Assembly: GCF_019976755.1 (NCBI RefSeq)
Contig: NZ_AP023441.1
Span: 1,426,001-1,490,000 of the forward strand
Reading direction: 5' to 3'
Origin: Nostoc sp. MS1
GTDB lineage: Bacteria; Cyanobacteriota; Cyanobacteriia; Cyanobacteriales; Nostocaceae
Length of the DNA stretch: 64,000 bases
How positions within the stretch are numbered: the first letter of the stretch is position 1; every line of letters starts with the position of its first letter. The translations under genes were made by a program, and so were the position numbers. Shown piece by piece: positions 36,565-45,020 of the stretch. The notes below the pieces were generated by a model. The model did no database searches, was not told where the DNA came from, and saw nothing but the letters and a program-made list of their open reading frames with translations.

Positions 36565-36626
36565 CGTTCCTCTGTGGTTGGAAATACTTATTTATAACCA
36601 CGGAGGCACGGAGGCACAGAGGAACG
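36565..36626. repeat. Inverted dispersed repeat (CCTCTGTGGTT / AACCACGGAGG)
   Basis: CGTTCCTCTGTGGTT pairs with AACCACGGAGG and CAGAGGAACG across a short AT-rich loop. CTCTGTGG-type fragments also occur near 43081 and 32711, so it is a scattered palindromic repeat. There is no T tract, so a terminator role is doubtful. Confidence 0.6.
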
Positions 36627-36813
36627 AGAATATCAAGTAACTTGGAAATGGGCTAGTTATTTACATTTTTGGTTAAAATTGCCTCACTATCTGAAAAATC
36701 AGCGAGTTAAACTACTTCTAATTTAAGTTGATAGCGAAAAACAGCAGCTAAGTTATCTGACTGCATCTAAGTGTATCAACGTTTCATTAGTTCATAACAA
36801 CTTATAACCTTAG

Positions 36814-37794
36814 ATGACACCCAGCATTACAGATTCAACAGTCAAAGCTGCAATGGCAGCCATTGCATCGGAATCAGCAACAACTGAAGAAAAAATTCAG
36901 ATGTTGATCGAATTGGCGCAAGGTTTGCAGAAAAAACCAAAAACTCCCGATGATTTGTGGAATGCTGTTGAGTTATATCAACAAGCAATTAAAATGTGCG
37001 GTACAGACTATTCTCTATGGAAAGCGCGATCGCAAGCTGGGATGGCTGGAGCGTTAAAATCAATTCCTGAAGCGGGTGCAGAATTGCTTTTACAAGCTAA
37101 GGCTGGTTATGAGGAGGCTTTGCCAATTCTCCAACAATTAGCTGTACCAGAAGAAATCGCCGAAGCACAGATGAATTTAGGACTGGTGTTACAGTCTCTC
37201 GTTGCTTTTAATGCGGCAAGGATAACCGATAGTATCGCAGCTTATCAGGAAGCGATGCGCGTATTTACGAGCGAGAAGTATCCTCAAGAATACGCGATTT
37301 TATCTAATAATATTGCGATCGCCTATCTTTCGATGTCGGGCGGTGCAGAACAGCAAAACCTCTATGAAGGCTTGGCTGTACAGACATTTGAATCAGCACT
37401 CAAGTATATTAATTTGATTGAACATCCCAGAGAATATGCAATGTTGCAAAACAACCTGGGTAACGCCTTGCAATATTTACAAAGTTCCCATCCTATCGAA
37501 AATAATTTACGAGCGATCGCTGCTTATAATGAAGCCTTAAAAGTGCGTAACTCTCAAGATACCCCTTTAGAGTATGCTAACACAATCGCCAACAAAGCAA
37601 ACGCCTTATTTAATTTACCTGATAACCCGGAAAAGCCAGAATTAGGTAATTCTAGAAATCTTTTACAAGCCAGAGATTACTATCAACAAGCTTGGGAAAT
37701 ATTCAGCCAATATCAACAAACAGAACAGGCGGAAGCAGTAGCCCAGGCTTTGCAGGAAGTGGGGGCAGAAATTAGGGTGAGTATGAGTAATTAG
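36814..37794 (+). CDS. TPR-repeat protein, 326 aa
   Basis: All-helical protein of TPR-like repeats: DLWNAVELYQQAIKMCG, LQAKAGYEEALPILQQL, ITDSIAAYQEAMRVFTSEKY, NNLRAIAAYNEALKVRNSQD and ARDYYQQAWEIFSQYQ. No signal peptide or enzymatic domain. It probably works as a protein-interaction scaffold. Its place between hupSL and hyp appears shared with Nostoc sp. PCC 7120, but a maturation role has not been shown to my knowledge. Confidence 0.8.
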   Translation: MTPSITDSTVKAAMAAIASESATTEEKIQMLIELAQGLQKKPKTPDDLWNAVELYQQAIKMCGTDYSLWKARSQAGMAGALKSIPEAGAELLLQAKAGYEEALPILQQLAVPEEIAEAQMNLGLVLQSLVAFNAARITDSIAAYQEAMRVFTSEKYPQEYAILSNNIAIAYLSMSGGAEQQNLYEGLAVQTFESALKYINLIEHPREYAMLQNNLGNALQYLQSSHPIENNLRAIAAYNEALKVRNSQDTPLEYANTIANKANALFNLPDNPEKPELGNSRNLLQARDYYQQAWEIFSQYQQTEQAEAVAQALQEVGAEIRVSMSN

Positions 37795-37811
37795 TTTGAG
37801 AGGAAAATCTC

Positions 37812-37875
37812 GTGTCTGATTTGATGGCGAATTTAGTAGCGGGTGAGATTAATTTTACCACTGGGTTATTTTGGG
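37812..37875 (+). pseudogene. Truncated paralogue of the 79-aa membrane protein, cut by MITE
   Basis: GTG at 37812 with AGAGG upstream opens a frame reading (M)SDLMANLVAGEINFTTGLFW before entering the MITE. This lines up with MDEFLNNMVFGDITLVTGLLW of the gene at 36081. After the MITE no continuation is found, so the downstream part was lost or the gene is broken. Confidence 0.7.
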
Positions 37876-38052
37876 TAAGTAGAAGGACTAAATTAAACTT
37901 AACTTGATAGCACCGGGTTTCGACTGCGCGGGAGTTGAATCTCGACTACGCTCGATTACCGCGTAGTCGAAACTCAACCCTCTTCTAATCAGGTTAACGA
38001 GCATTGAGCGTAGTCGAAATGCGTCTTATAAATAATTGTGTCCACCTACTTA
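37876..38052. mobile_element. MITE copy 3 (177 bp)
   Basis: TAAGTAGAAGGACTAAATT ... AATTGTGTCCACCTACTTA ends, with the internal CGACTACGCTCGATTACCGCG/GCGTAGTCG palindrome as in copy 2 and an extra GGGAGTTGAATCT. It interrupts the small membrane-protein frame that starts at 37812. Confidence 0.8.
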
Positions 38053-38171
38053 AAGGATGAAGTGAAAAACTGTTGACGGTTAACTGTTGACCTTTACAGG
38101 TTCGATAGTTGCTTTCCGACGCAAGGCGACAGGAACGCAATATCTCACTGTTGACTATGGACTTTTGATTA

Positions 38172-38648
38172 ATGACTAACCTAGAAGAATTAGTAACAGA
38201 AATTAGCCGCTATGAGGCTATTATCTCCGAATGGGATGAAACTCAGCGTGGTGTGGTGGTTGGGTTGAAAAGGGCTATTGAGGATTTACATAAGGAAGCT
38301 TTGACGCGATTAATTAAAAGTGTGAAGCAGGAGTCTTTACCAGCTTTACAAAATGCGGTAAAAGATGAAGTAGTGTATGGGGTTTTGCTTTATCACGAGT
38401 TGGTGAAACCTCCCAAGCCACCGCTTTTACAACGTGTGCAAGCAGCCCTTGATGAAGTGCGTCCGGGGTTGAAAAGTCATAATGGGGATGTGGAGTTAGT
38501 CGCAATTAAAGCACCGGATACTGTAGAGGTGCGGTTGATAGGTACTTGTAGTAGTTGTCCAGCTTCTAATTTGACGTTATCGCAAGGGGTGGAACAGGCG
38601 ATTAAATCGGTGTGTCCAGAAATTATGACAGTAATTGCTGTGAAGTGA
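38172..38648 (+). CDS. NifU C-terminal-domain protein
   Basis: 158 residues. The last 75 residues form a NifU/Nfu scaffold domain: LQRVQAALDEVRPGLKSHNG, DVELVAIKAPDTVEVRLIG, then TCSSCPASNLTLSQGVEQAI, with the CxxC that can hold a transient [4Fe-4S] cluster. The N-terminal 80 residues are helical and unassigned. It may deliver Fe-S clusters, and HupS and the maturation system in this region need them; the link is by position only. Confidence 0.85.
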   Translation: MTNLEELVTEISRYEAIISEWDETQRGVVVGLKRAIEDLHKEALTRLIKSVKQESLPALQNAVKDEVVYGVLLYHELVKPPKPPLLQRVQAALDEVRPGLKSHNGDVELVAIKAPDTVEVRLIGTCSSCPASNLTLSQGVEQAIKSVCPEIMTVIAVK

Positions 38649-38771
38649 TGAATGGCGATAGCGTAGTAAATTCAACTATAAATTATATTGTTTAAAATTC
38701 CGAAAAGCTGTCAATACCACTTGTAACCCAATAGTAACCTGATTATAGATTCATAACTAAGGGTACATAGC

Positions 38772-39320
38772 ATGAGTGATAACAGCCAAAATACCAGTTT
38801 CTGGAGTAGTATGCCCGGTATTCTTACAGGAATAGCAGGCGTATTAACAGGAATATTAGCAATTGTTCAAGTTGTTAAGCCTTTATCGCCTTCTTCAGGA
38901 ACATCACAGCCTAATCCAACTAATACAGTAGCCCAATCCAACCAAACTGTTACAGTTGACTCTACATCTGAGCAAGGTAATCCATTTAAAAATCCTGAAA
39001 ATAAACCTATACAAGTAAGTTTTCATGCTGAAGGAAAATGGAGTTTGATTCCTAAAAATGTGACTGGAGATGATTTACCAAAAGGATATATTTCACCCGA
39101 TGGTGACGGCAATTTTGCTGCTAATCCAAAGAAACTATGTCCAGGTTATCCATTAGGCGCTTTAATTGTGAAAACACAACAGGGTCAGTGTATTGTTGTA
39201 GGTGCAAATGGTAGTTTTGAATTAAGAACTGGTGAAATCATTTATTTTGCAGCTAATGATGTAAAGGGTCTTTATGAAGATAATGATGGTTCTGTTAATG
39301 TTGTTTTAAATTGGAAATAA
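38772..39320 (+). CDS. Membrane-anchored LecA/PA-IL-like protein
   Basis: 182 residues. One hydrophobic helix near the N-terminus (MPGILTGIAGVLTGILAIVQ), a low-complexity Ser/Thr/Asn linker, then a C-terminal beta domain. Its end reads YPLGALIVKTQQGQCIVVGA, ELRTGEIIYFAANDVKGLYE, DNDGSVNVVLNW, which follows the PA-IL/LecA galactose-lectin pattern, including the late N-D...DN-G calcium/sugar loop. Sugar binding is a guess. From memory it has no counterpart at this position in PCC 7120, so it may be an insertion. Confidence 0.65.
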   Translation: MSDNSQNTSFWSSMPGILTGIAGVLTGILAIVQVVKPLSPSSGTSQPNPTNTVAQSNQTVTVDSTSEQGNPFKNPENKPIQVSFHAEGKWSLIPKNVTGDDLPKGYISPDGDGNFAANPKKLCPGYPLGALIVKTQQGQCIVVGANGSFELRTGEIIYFAANDVKGLYEDNDGSVNVVLNWK

Positions 39321-39438
39321 ATCTGTCAAAATCAATTGATAACTGCAACTACTTATACAGGCAAATGCACGCTAGTAATTTTAAATAATATCAGCGTGCA
39401 TCTCATTATTTATAAAAAACTATTTTTAATATAATTTA

Positions 39439-40614
39439 ATGTCGAACTTACCACCGGAAGTAACCATTTCTCAAATACCCTTATCACCTCAAGGCGCACA
39501 GGTAATTTTAGGTGATATTCTCAACCCTGAATTATTAGCAATTCCCCTAGCGCCAACTCCGACAACGATGTTTGGCCCGCGTGGTGCTTGTTTGGTATCC
39601 CAAACAGGGCCGTTATGGGTATCAGATACAGGACATCATCGGTTATTGGGTTGGCGGAAGTTACCCACGACAGATAGCCAAGCGGCGGACTGGGTAATTG
39701 GACAACCAGACTTTTATCATGAAGGACAAAATGCTAAAGGTATGCCAGGAAGGGCTACGGTTAGTGTACCAACGGGTATTTGTGTCTGTGATTCAGGTTT
39801 AGCTGTCGCGGATGCTTGGAATCATCGTGTTTTAATTTGGCATAAGTTGCCAGAGGATAGCAATGTTCCCGCAGATTTGGTGTTAGGACAAGCTAATTTT
39901 ACTGATAACGAATCAAACCGAGGTAAACAATTACCAGATGCTAATACTATGCACTGGCCTTATGGGGTTTTCTATCATCAAGGCAAGTTATTTGTGGCTG
40001 ATACTGGTAATAGAAGGCTATTAATTTGGCAGCAATTACCAACAGAAAACGGACAACCCGCCGATATAGTTTTGGGACAGCCGGATATGATTTCTCGTAA
40101 TGAGAACGGCGGCGGTTCTCCCACGGCTGCGAGTATGCGCTGGTGTCATGATATTGCCATTTGGGATGATAATTTAGTTGTCACCGATGCGGGTAATAAT
40201 CGGGTGATGATTTGGCAAGGGATACCCACAGAAAATAATGCGCCTTGTGCGGTGGTGTTGGGACAAAAAAGTTTTGATTTTGTGGAGATGAACCAAGGGG
40301 TTTATTTTCCTAGTGCGGGTAGTTTAAGTATGCCCTATGGGGTGGCGGTGGATGGAGATTGGTTATTGGTGGCGGATACTGCTAACTCCCGGTTGTTAGG
40401 ATGGAGGAAGCGAGAGTCAATATTATTATTGCAGGGTGCGGTGGCGGATGCGATCGCTGGACAAAACACTTTCCAAAGTAAAAGCGAAAACCGCAACTTC
40501 GGGCAAGCAACACGCGATAGCTTAAATTGGTGTTACGGAGTCAAGATTTGTGGCAGCACGGCAGTAATATCTGACTCTGGAAATAACCGAATCTTGCTGT
40601 GGCAATTTCAATAA
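39439..40614 (+). CDS. NHL-repeat protein, 391 aa
   Basis: Five to six repeats of the type PYGVFYHQGKLFVADTGNRR, L-IW-LP, PADIVLGQPDM: a beta-propeller of NHL repeats with a conserved VLGQ element per blade. No signal peptide or transmembrane segment is seen. NHL propellers bind proteins or ligands; the specific role is unknown. It directly precedes hypF by 52 bp on the same strand and may share its transcript. Confidence 0.85.
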   Translation: MSNLPPEVTISQIPLSPQGAQVILGDILNPELLAIPLAPTPTTMFGPRGACLVSQTGPLWVSDTGHHRLLGWRKLPTTDSQAADWVIGQPDFYHEGQNAKGMPGRATVSVPTGICVCDSGLAVADAWNHRVLIWHKLPEDSNVPADLVLGQANFTDNESNRGKQLPDANTMHWPYGVFYHQGKLFVADTGNRRLLIWQQLPTENGQPADIVLGQPDMISRNENGGGSPTAASMRWCHDIAIWDDNLVVTDAGNNRVMIWQGIPTENNAPCAVVLGQKSFDFVEMNQGVYFPSAGSLSMPYGVAVDGDWLLVADTANSRLLGWRKRESILLLQGAVADAIAGQNTFQSKSENRNFGQATRDSLNWCYGVKICGSTAVISDSGNNRILLWQFQ

Positions 40615-40666
40615 ATACTGTCTTAATTACGTTAGCGAAGCGGGGCGTAGCCCATTACGAATTATT

Positions 40667-43081
40667 ATGGCTGCTGAGGAAATCAGAGTTTGTGGTACTG
40701 TCCAAGGTGTAGGGTTTCGTCCTACTGTGTATCGTTTGGCCAAAGCCTGCGGTTTACGGGGGGATGTTTGTAATGATGGACAGGGTGTGTTAATTCGCGT
40801 CTCTGGTAGTGAAGCAGCTTTAACACAATTCGTTTCTAGATTACAGCAAGAATGTCCACCACTAGCGAAAATTAACGAACTCATCAGAACACCATACGAG
40901 GGTGAATTAAACTTTGATGATTTTGTGATTTCTCCTAGTGTAAATAGTACCGCCAGAACAGAAATTCCCCCAGATGCGGCTACTTGTCCCGAATGTCAGC
41001 GAGAAATATTTGACCCCTTTAGCCGCTTTTATCGTTATCCCTTTACTAACTGTACCCATTGCGGCCCCCGTTTAAGCATCATTCGCGCCATTCCCTATGA
41101 CAGATGCAACACCAGTATGTCTGCATTTGTTATGTGTCCAGAATGTGAGAAGGAATACCACAATGTTGAAAACCGCCGCTTTCACGCCCAACCCGTAGCC
41201 TGTCACACCTGCGGCCCCAAAGCTTGGCTAGAACGCGCTGATGGTAAACCCGTAACCGCTTCCATGTTCTCAATGTTGGATGATGTGGATGCTGTTTGTA
41301 CCTTGTTGCAGAAAGGTGAAATCGTCGCCATTAAAGGCATAGGCGGTATCCATCTGGCCTGTGATGCAACGCAAGAGACGGCTGTACAGAAATTGCGCCA
41401 GCGTAAAAAAAGATATGCTAAACCCTTCGCATTAATGGCGCGGGACATTGGCATTATTAAACAGTATTGTCTAGTTAATGATAGAGAAAAAGAACTATTA
41501 GCCAGTCCAGCCGCACCAATTGTTTTATTGGAGAAAAGGCAACTGAGGATTGATAACTGGGAAAATAAGCTAAATAATTCTCCCTCCACTCCCCACTCAC
41601 CACTCCCCACTCCCCACCCCATCGTCCCATCTGTCGCCCCAGGAGAAAATACGTTGGGCTTCATGCTACCTTACACGCCGTTACATCATTTAATTCTCAA
41701 GCGAATGAACCGCCCAATTGTATTAACAAGTGGGAATCTTTCTGATGAACCGCAATGTATAGATAATGATGAGGCTAAGGAAAAGTTAGGGAAAATAGCT
41801 GATTATTTCTTACTACATAATCGGGAAATTGTTAACCGAGTCGATGATTCTATTGTGCGGGTGGTTGAAGATAAAATTCAAATCATTCGTCGCGCTAGGG
41901 GTTATGCACCTGCACCGATTAAATTACCGCCAGGATTTGATAATGTTTCCCAGATTTTAGCAATGGGTAGTGAGTTAAAAAATACCTTTTGTTTATTACG
42001 AGAAGGCGAAGCAATTATATCTCAACATGTGGGTGATTTAGAAAATGCTGCCGCATTTAATGCTTATCAAAATACACTCAATTTATACTTAAATCTATTT
42101 CAACATAAACCGCAAGCGATCGCCATTGATTTACACCCCGAATATTTATCAACTAAGCTCGGCAAAGAATTAGCAGCAGCTAACACAATCCCCCTGCATT
42201 CTATCCAACATCATCACGCCCATATTGCCGCTTGTATGGCAGAAAATAGCATACCCATAGATACAAATCCAGTTTTAGGTATTGCCTTTGACGGTTTAGG
42301 TTATGGTGCGGATGGTACAATTTGGGGTGGAGAATTTCTTTTAGCTGACTATCGTCAATTTCAACGCCTAGCTACATTTAAGACAGTGGCAATGATAGGC
42401 GGTGAACAGGCAATTTACCAACCTTGGCGCAATACCTACGCCCACTTATTAAATGCCAATCTTTGGGATAATTGTTGCCAAGAATACAGCGAGTTAGAGA
42501 TTATCAAACTTTTACAGCAAAAGCCGATAAGTTTACTCAATCAACTTGTAGAAAAAGGTATTAATACCCCTCTAGCTTCTTCAGTAGGACGGCTGTTTGA
42601 TGCTGTAGCTGCGGCTATTGGCATTTGTCCAGAACAATGCAGCTATGAAGGACAGGCGGCGATCGCACTAGAAGCCATAGCGGATGTCACTACATTAAAT
42701 CATCCTAAAGAAATAGGAATATATCCCTTTCATTTTATCTTTTCGGATAATATTTATTGTATAGACCCCAGCCCCATGTGGCAATTATTGCTTGATGACT
42801 TAAAACAGCAAACTCCACAACAAGTTATAGCTGCTAAATTTCATCTAAGTTTAGCTAATGTCATCTTGGAGACAGTCAAAAAACTCCGTCAACAAAACTC
42901 ATTTAATCAAGTCGTTCTGACAGGGGGAGTATTTCAAAATAAACTCTTATTACAACTAGTAACCGAGCAACTAAAAAAATTAGAAATTAATACCCTCACC
43001 CATAGCCAAATTCCCACAAACGACGGCGGAATCTCACTAGGACAATCAGTAATAACAGCCGCACAAATTTTAAATAATTAA
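40667..43081 (+). CDS. hypF: HypF, carbamoyltransferase for NiFe-hydrogenase cyanide ligands
   Basis: 804 residues. Makes the thiocarbamate on HypE from carbamoyl phosphate. Domains in order: acylphosphatase (VCGTVQGVGFRPTVYRL), two zinc fingers (CPECQREIF, CTHCGP, CPECEKEY, CHTCGP), a YrdC-like domain (about 195-400) and a Kae1-like carbamoyltransferase domain (HHHAHIAACMAEN, GIAFDGLGYGADGTIWGGE, LTGGVFQNKLL). A run of CCCCACT-type repeat at 41579-41622 is translated in frame (NSPSTPHSPLPTPHP) inside the YrdC-like part. Confidence 0.97.
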   Translation: MAAEEIRVCGTVQGVGFRPTVYRLAKACGLRGDVCNDGQGVLIRVSGSEAALTQFVSRLQQECPPLAKINELIRTPYEGELNFDDFVISPSVNSTARTEIPPDAATCPECQREIFDPFSRFYRYPFTNCTHCGPRLSIIRAIPYDRCNTSMSAFVMCPECEKEYHNVENRRFHAQPVACHTCGPKAWLERADGKPVTASMFSMLDDVDAVCTLLQKGEIVAIKGIGGIHLACDATQETAVQKLRQRKKRYAKPFALMARDIGIIKQYCLVNDREKELLASPAAPIVLLEKRQLRIDNWENKLNNSPSTPHSPLPTPHPIVPSVAPGENTLGFMLPYTPLHHLILKRMNRPIVLTSGNLSDEPQCIDNDEAKEKLGKIADYFLLHNREIVNRVDDSIVRVVEDKIQIIRRARGYAPAPIKLPPGFDNVSQILAMGSELKNTFCLLREGEAIISQHVGDLENAAAFNAYQNTLNLYLNLFQHKPQAIAIDLHPEYLSTKLGKELAAANTIPLHSIQHHHAHIAACMAENSIPIDTNPVLGIAFDGLGYGADGTIWGGEFLLADYRQFQRLATFKTVAMIGGEQAIYQPWRNTYAHLLNANLWDNCCQEYSELEIIKLLQQKPISLLNQLVEKGINTPLASSVGRLFDAVAAAIGICPEQCSYEGQAAIALEAIADVTTLNHPKEIGIYPFHFIFSDNIYCIDPSPMWQLLLDDLKQQTPQQVIAAKFHLSLANVILETVKKLRQQNSFNQVVLTGGVFQNKLLLQLVTEQLKKLEINTLTHSQIPTNDGGISLGQSVITAAQILNN
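41579..41622 (+). repeat. CCCCACT repeat translated within hypF
   Basis: (C)TCCACTCCCCACTCACCACT followed by CCCCACT units, adding roughly 15 Pro/Ser/Thr residues to HypF at about 304-320. The same heptamer is common between genes in this window (for example 43445-43480). Confidence 0.85.
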
Positions 43082-43135
43082 CTCTCTGTGTCTCTGTACC
43101 TCTGTGGTTCACACCTCTACAAAAGGTCTATAAAA

Positions 43136-43384
43136 ATGTGTTTAGGAATCCCCGGACAAATAGTCGAAATCACCGACATCAACAATAAACTAGCCATAGT
43201 TGATGTCGGCGGAGTCAAACGCCAAGTAAACATCGCCTGCATCGTAGATGAACAACATCCCCCCGAAGCATGTTTAGGAGATTGGGTATTAGTTCACGTC
43301 GGCTTCGCCATGAATAGAATTAACGAACAAGAAGCAGCAGAAACCCTAAAACTATTAGAAGAAATTGCTTCAGTTATGAGTTAG
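43136..43384 (+). CDS. hypC: HypC, hydrogenase maturation chaperone
   Basis: 82 residues from the ATG at 43136: MCLGIPGQIVEI has the essential N-terminal Cys after Met and the family's exact opening. It carries the Fe(CN)2CO unit with HypD and delivers it to HupL. An ATG 48 bp upstream adds repeat-derived residues and is rejected. 54 bp after hypF. Confidence 0.95.
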   Translation: MCLGIPGQIVEITDINNKLAIVDVGGVKRQVNIACIVDEQHPPEACLGDWVLVHVGFAMNRINEQEAAETLKLLEEIASVMS

Positions 43385-43484
43385 TCATTAGTCATTAGTT
43401 ATTCTCCCCTACCTCCCCCTACTTCCTCATCTCCCTCATCTCCCCCTACTCCCAACTCCCAACTCCCCACTCCCCACTCCCCAA
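43385..43484 (+). repeat. STRR block between hypC and hypD
   Basis: ATTAGTC units, then CCTACTC/CTCATCTCCC types, then several CCAACTC and CCCCACT heptamers. It fills the whole space up to the hypD ATG, leaving no ordinary ribosome-binding sequence directly before it. Confidence 0.85.
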
Positions 43485-43487
43485 TTT

Positions 43488-44639
43488 ATGAAATACGTCG
43501 ATGAATTTCGGGAACCAGAAAAAGCAGAAGCCTTACGCCGGGAAATTGAAAAACTCAGCCAGCAAATAAATAAACATATAAAAATTATGGAAGTATGCGG
43601 TGGGCATACTCACTCTATTTTCAAATATGGTATTGAAGAAATATTACCAGCCAATGTCGAACTAATTCATGGCCCAGGTTGCCCAGTGTGCGTTATGCCA
43701 AAGGGTAGGTTAGATGATGCGATCGCAATTTCTCAAAACCCCAACGTCATCTTAGCAACCTTTGGCGACACCATGCGCGTTCCCGGTTCCAAAACCAGCT
43801 TGCTGCAAGCCAAAGCTACAGGCGCAGATATCCGCATGGTTTACTCCCCCCTAGATAGCCTGCAAATTGCCAAAAATAATCCAGATAAAGAAGTTGTATT
43901 TTTTGCTTTAGGCTTTGAAACCACAGCCCCCAGCACGGCCTTTACCATCCTTCAAGCTGCGGCGGAAAACATCACTAATTTTAGTATGTTTTGCAATCAC
44001 GTTCTGGTAATTCCCGCCCTGCAAGCCTTATTAAATAACCCTAATTTACAACTAGATGGATTTGTCGGCCCTGGCCATGTGAGTATGGTAATTGGCACAG
44101 ATCCTTATGAATTTATTGCCCAAAAATATCATAAACCTATAGTTGTTTCCGGCTTTGAACCATTAGATATTTTGCAATCTATTTGGATGCTGCTACAACA
44201 AATAGTAGAAAATCGCTGTGAAGTAGAAAATCAATATAATAGATTAGTCCAAAAATCTGGTAATCAAATAGCTCTAGAAGCCATGAACAAAGTGTTTGCA
44301 GTCCGCGACACATTTGCATGGCGGGGCTTAGATGAAATCCCCTATTCTGGCTTAAAAATTAGAGATGAATATGCTCAATTTGATGCCGAATTAAAATTTA
44401 TCATTCCTAATCGTAAAGTTGCCGATCATAAAGCTTGTCAGTGTGGCGAAATACTCAAAGGAGTCCTCAAACCTTGGCAGTGTAAAGTATTTGGTACAGC
44501 TTGTACACCAGAAACACCAATAGGTACTTGTATGGTGTCATCAGAAGGAGCTTGTGCAGCATACTATAAATATGGCAGATTCTCGAAAACTTTGCAAAAA
44601 CAAACAACCGAGAAGCCTAAAGTGACTATCTCTTCATAA
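43488..44639 (+). CDS. hypD: HypD, Fe-S scaffold for hydrogenase maturation
   Basis: 383 residues. Fe-S protein on which, with HypC, the Fe(CN)2CO group is built. Motifs: IMEVCGGHTHSIFKYG, LIHGPGCPVCVMP (redox Cys pair), LATFGDTMRVPGS, ALGFETTAPSTAF, GFVGPGHVSMVIG, and the C-terminal cluster cysteines in ACQCGEILKG, CKVFGTACTPETPIGTCMVS. Normal length. Confidence 0.97.
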   Translation: MKYVDEFREPEKAEALRREIEKLSQQINKHIKIMEVCGGHTHSIFKYGIEEILPANVELIHGPGCPVCVMPKGRLDDAIAISQNPNVILATFGDTMRVPGSKTSLLQAKATGADIRMVYSPLDSLQIAKNNPDKEVVFFALGFETTAPSTAFTILQAAAENITNFSMFCNHVLVIPALQALLNNPNLQLDGFVGPGHVSMVIGTDPYEFIAQKYHKPIVVSGFEPLDILQSIWMLLQQIVENRCEVENQYNRLVQKSGNQIALEAMNKVFAVRDTFAWRGLDEIPYSGLKIRDEYAQFDAELKFIIPNRKVADHKACQCGEILKGVLKPWQCKVFGTACTPETPIGTCMVSSEGACAAYYKYGRFSKTLQKQTTEKPKVTISS

Positions 44640-44691
44640 CCTCCACAAAAGCAGCGACACTCTACAAAACCACACTGCGAGGAAAATTAGT

Positions 44692-44907
44692 ATGCCATTT
44701 GTCACCGTCAAAATTGCCAGAGGACATTCCATCGAAAAAAAACGGCATTTAGTAGAAGCAATTACTAACGCCTTAGTCACAGCTTTGGATACTAAACCAG
44801 AATGGATAACTGTTCATATTGATGAATTTGAACGCGAAAACTGGGCTGTAAATGGTATTTTACATTGTGATAGACATCGTGGCAGACACGACGAAACAGG
44901 TAGATAG
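44692..44907 (+). CDS. 4-oxalocrotonate tautomerase-like protein, 71 aa
   Basis: MPFVTVKIARGHSIEKKRHL begins with the catalytic Pro1 exposed after Met removal, and continues with the EAITNALVTALDTKPEWITV helix/strand of the family. The last 15 residues (CDRHRGRHDETGR) are an extension. It lies within the hyp cluster, as I recall for Nostoc; the reason is unknown. GAGGAAAA before the ATG. Confidence 0.85.
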   Translation: MPFVTVKIARGHSIEKKRHLVEAITNALVTALDTKPEWITVHIDEFERENWAVNGILHCDRHRGRHDETGR

Positions 44908-44981
44908 AACTACGGTGTAAATAGTAAGATGCGTTACGTCATTGGTAAGGCATCTTACAAAGAATTAAAAATCAAGAAATT

Positions 44982-45014
44982 AATTACGAATTACGAATTA
45001 CGAATTACGAATTA
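44982..45014. repeat. Heptamer AATTACG repeat
   Basis: AATTACG repeated about four times plus a partial unit just before hypE. Confidence 0.85.
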
Positions 45015-45020
45015 TTAAAA

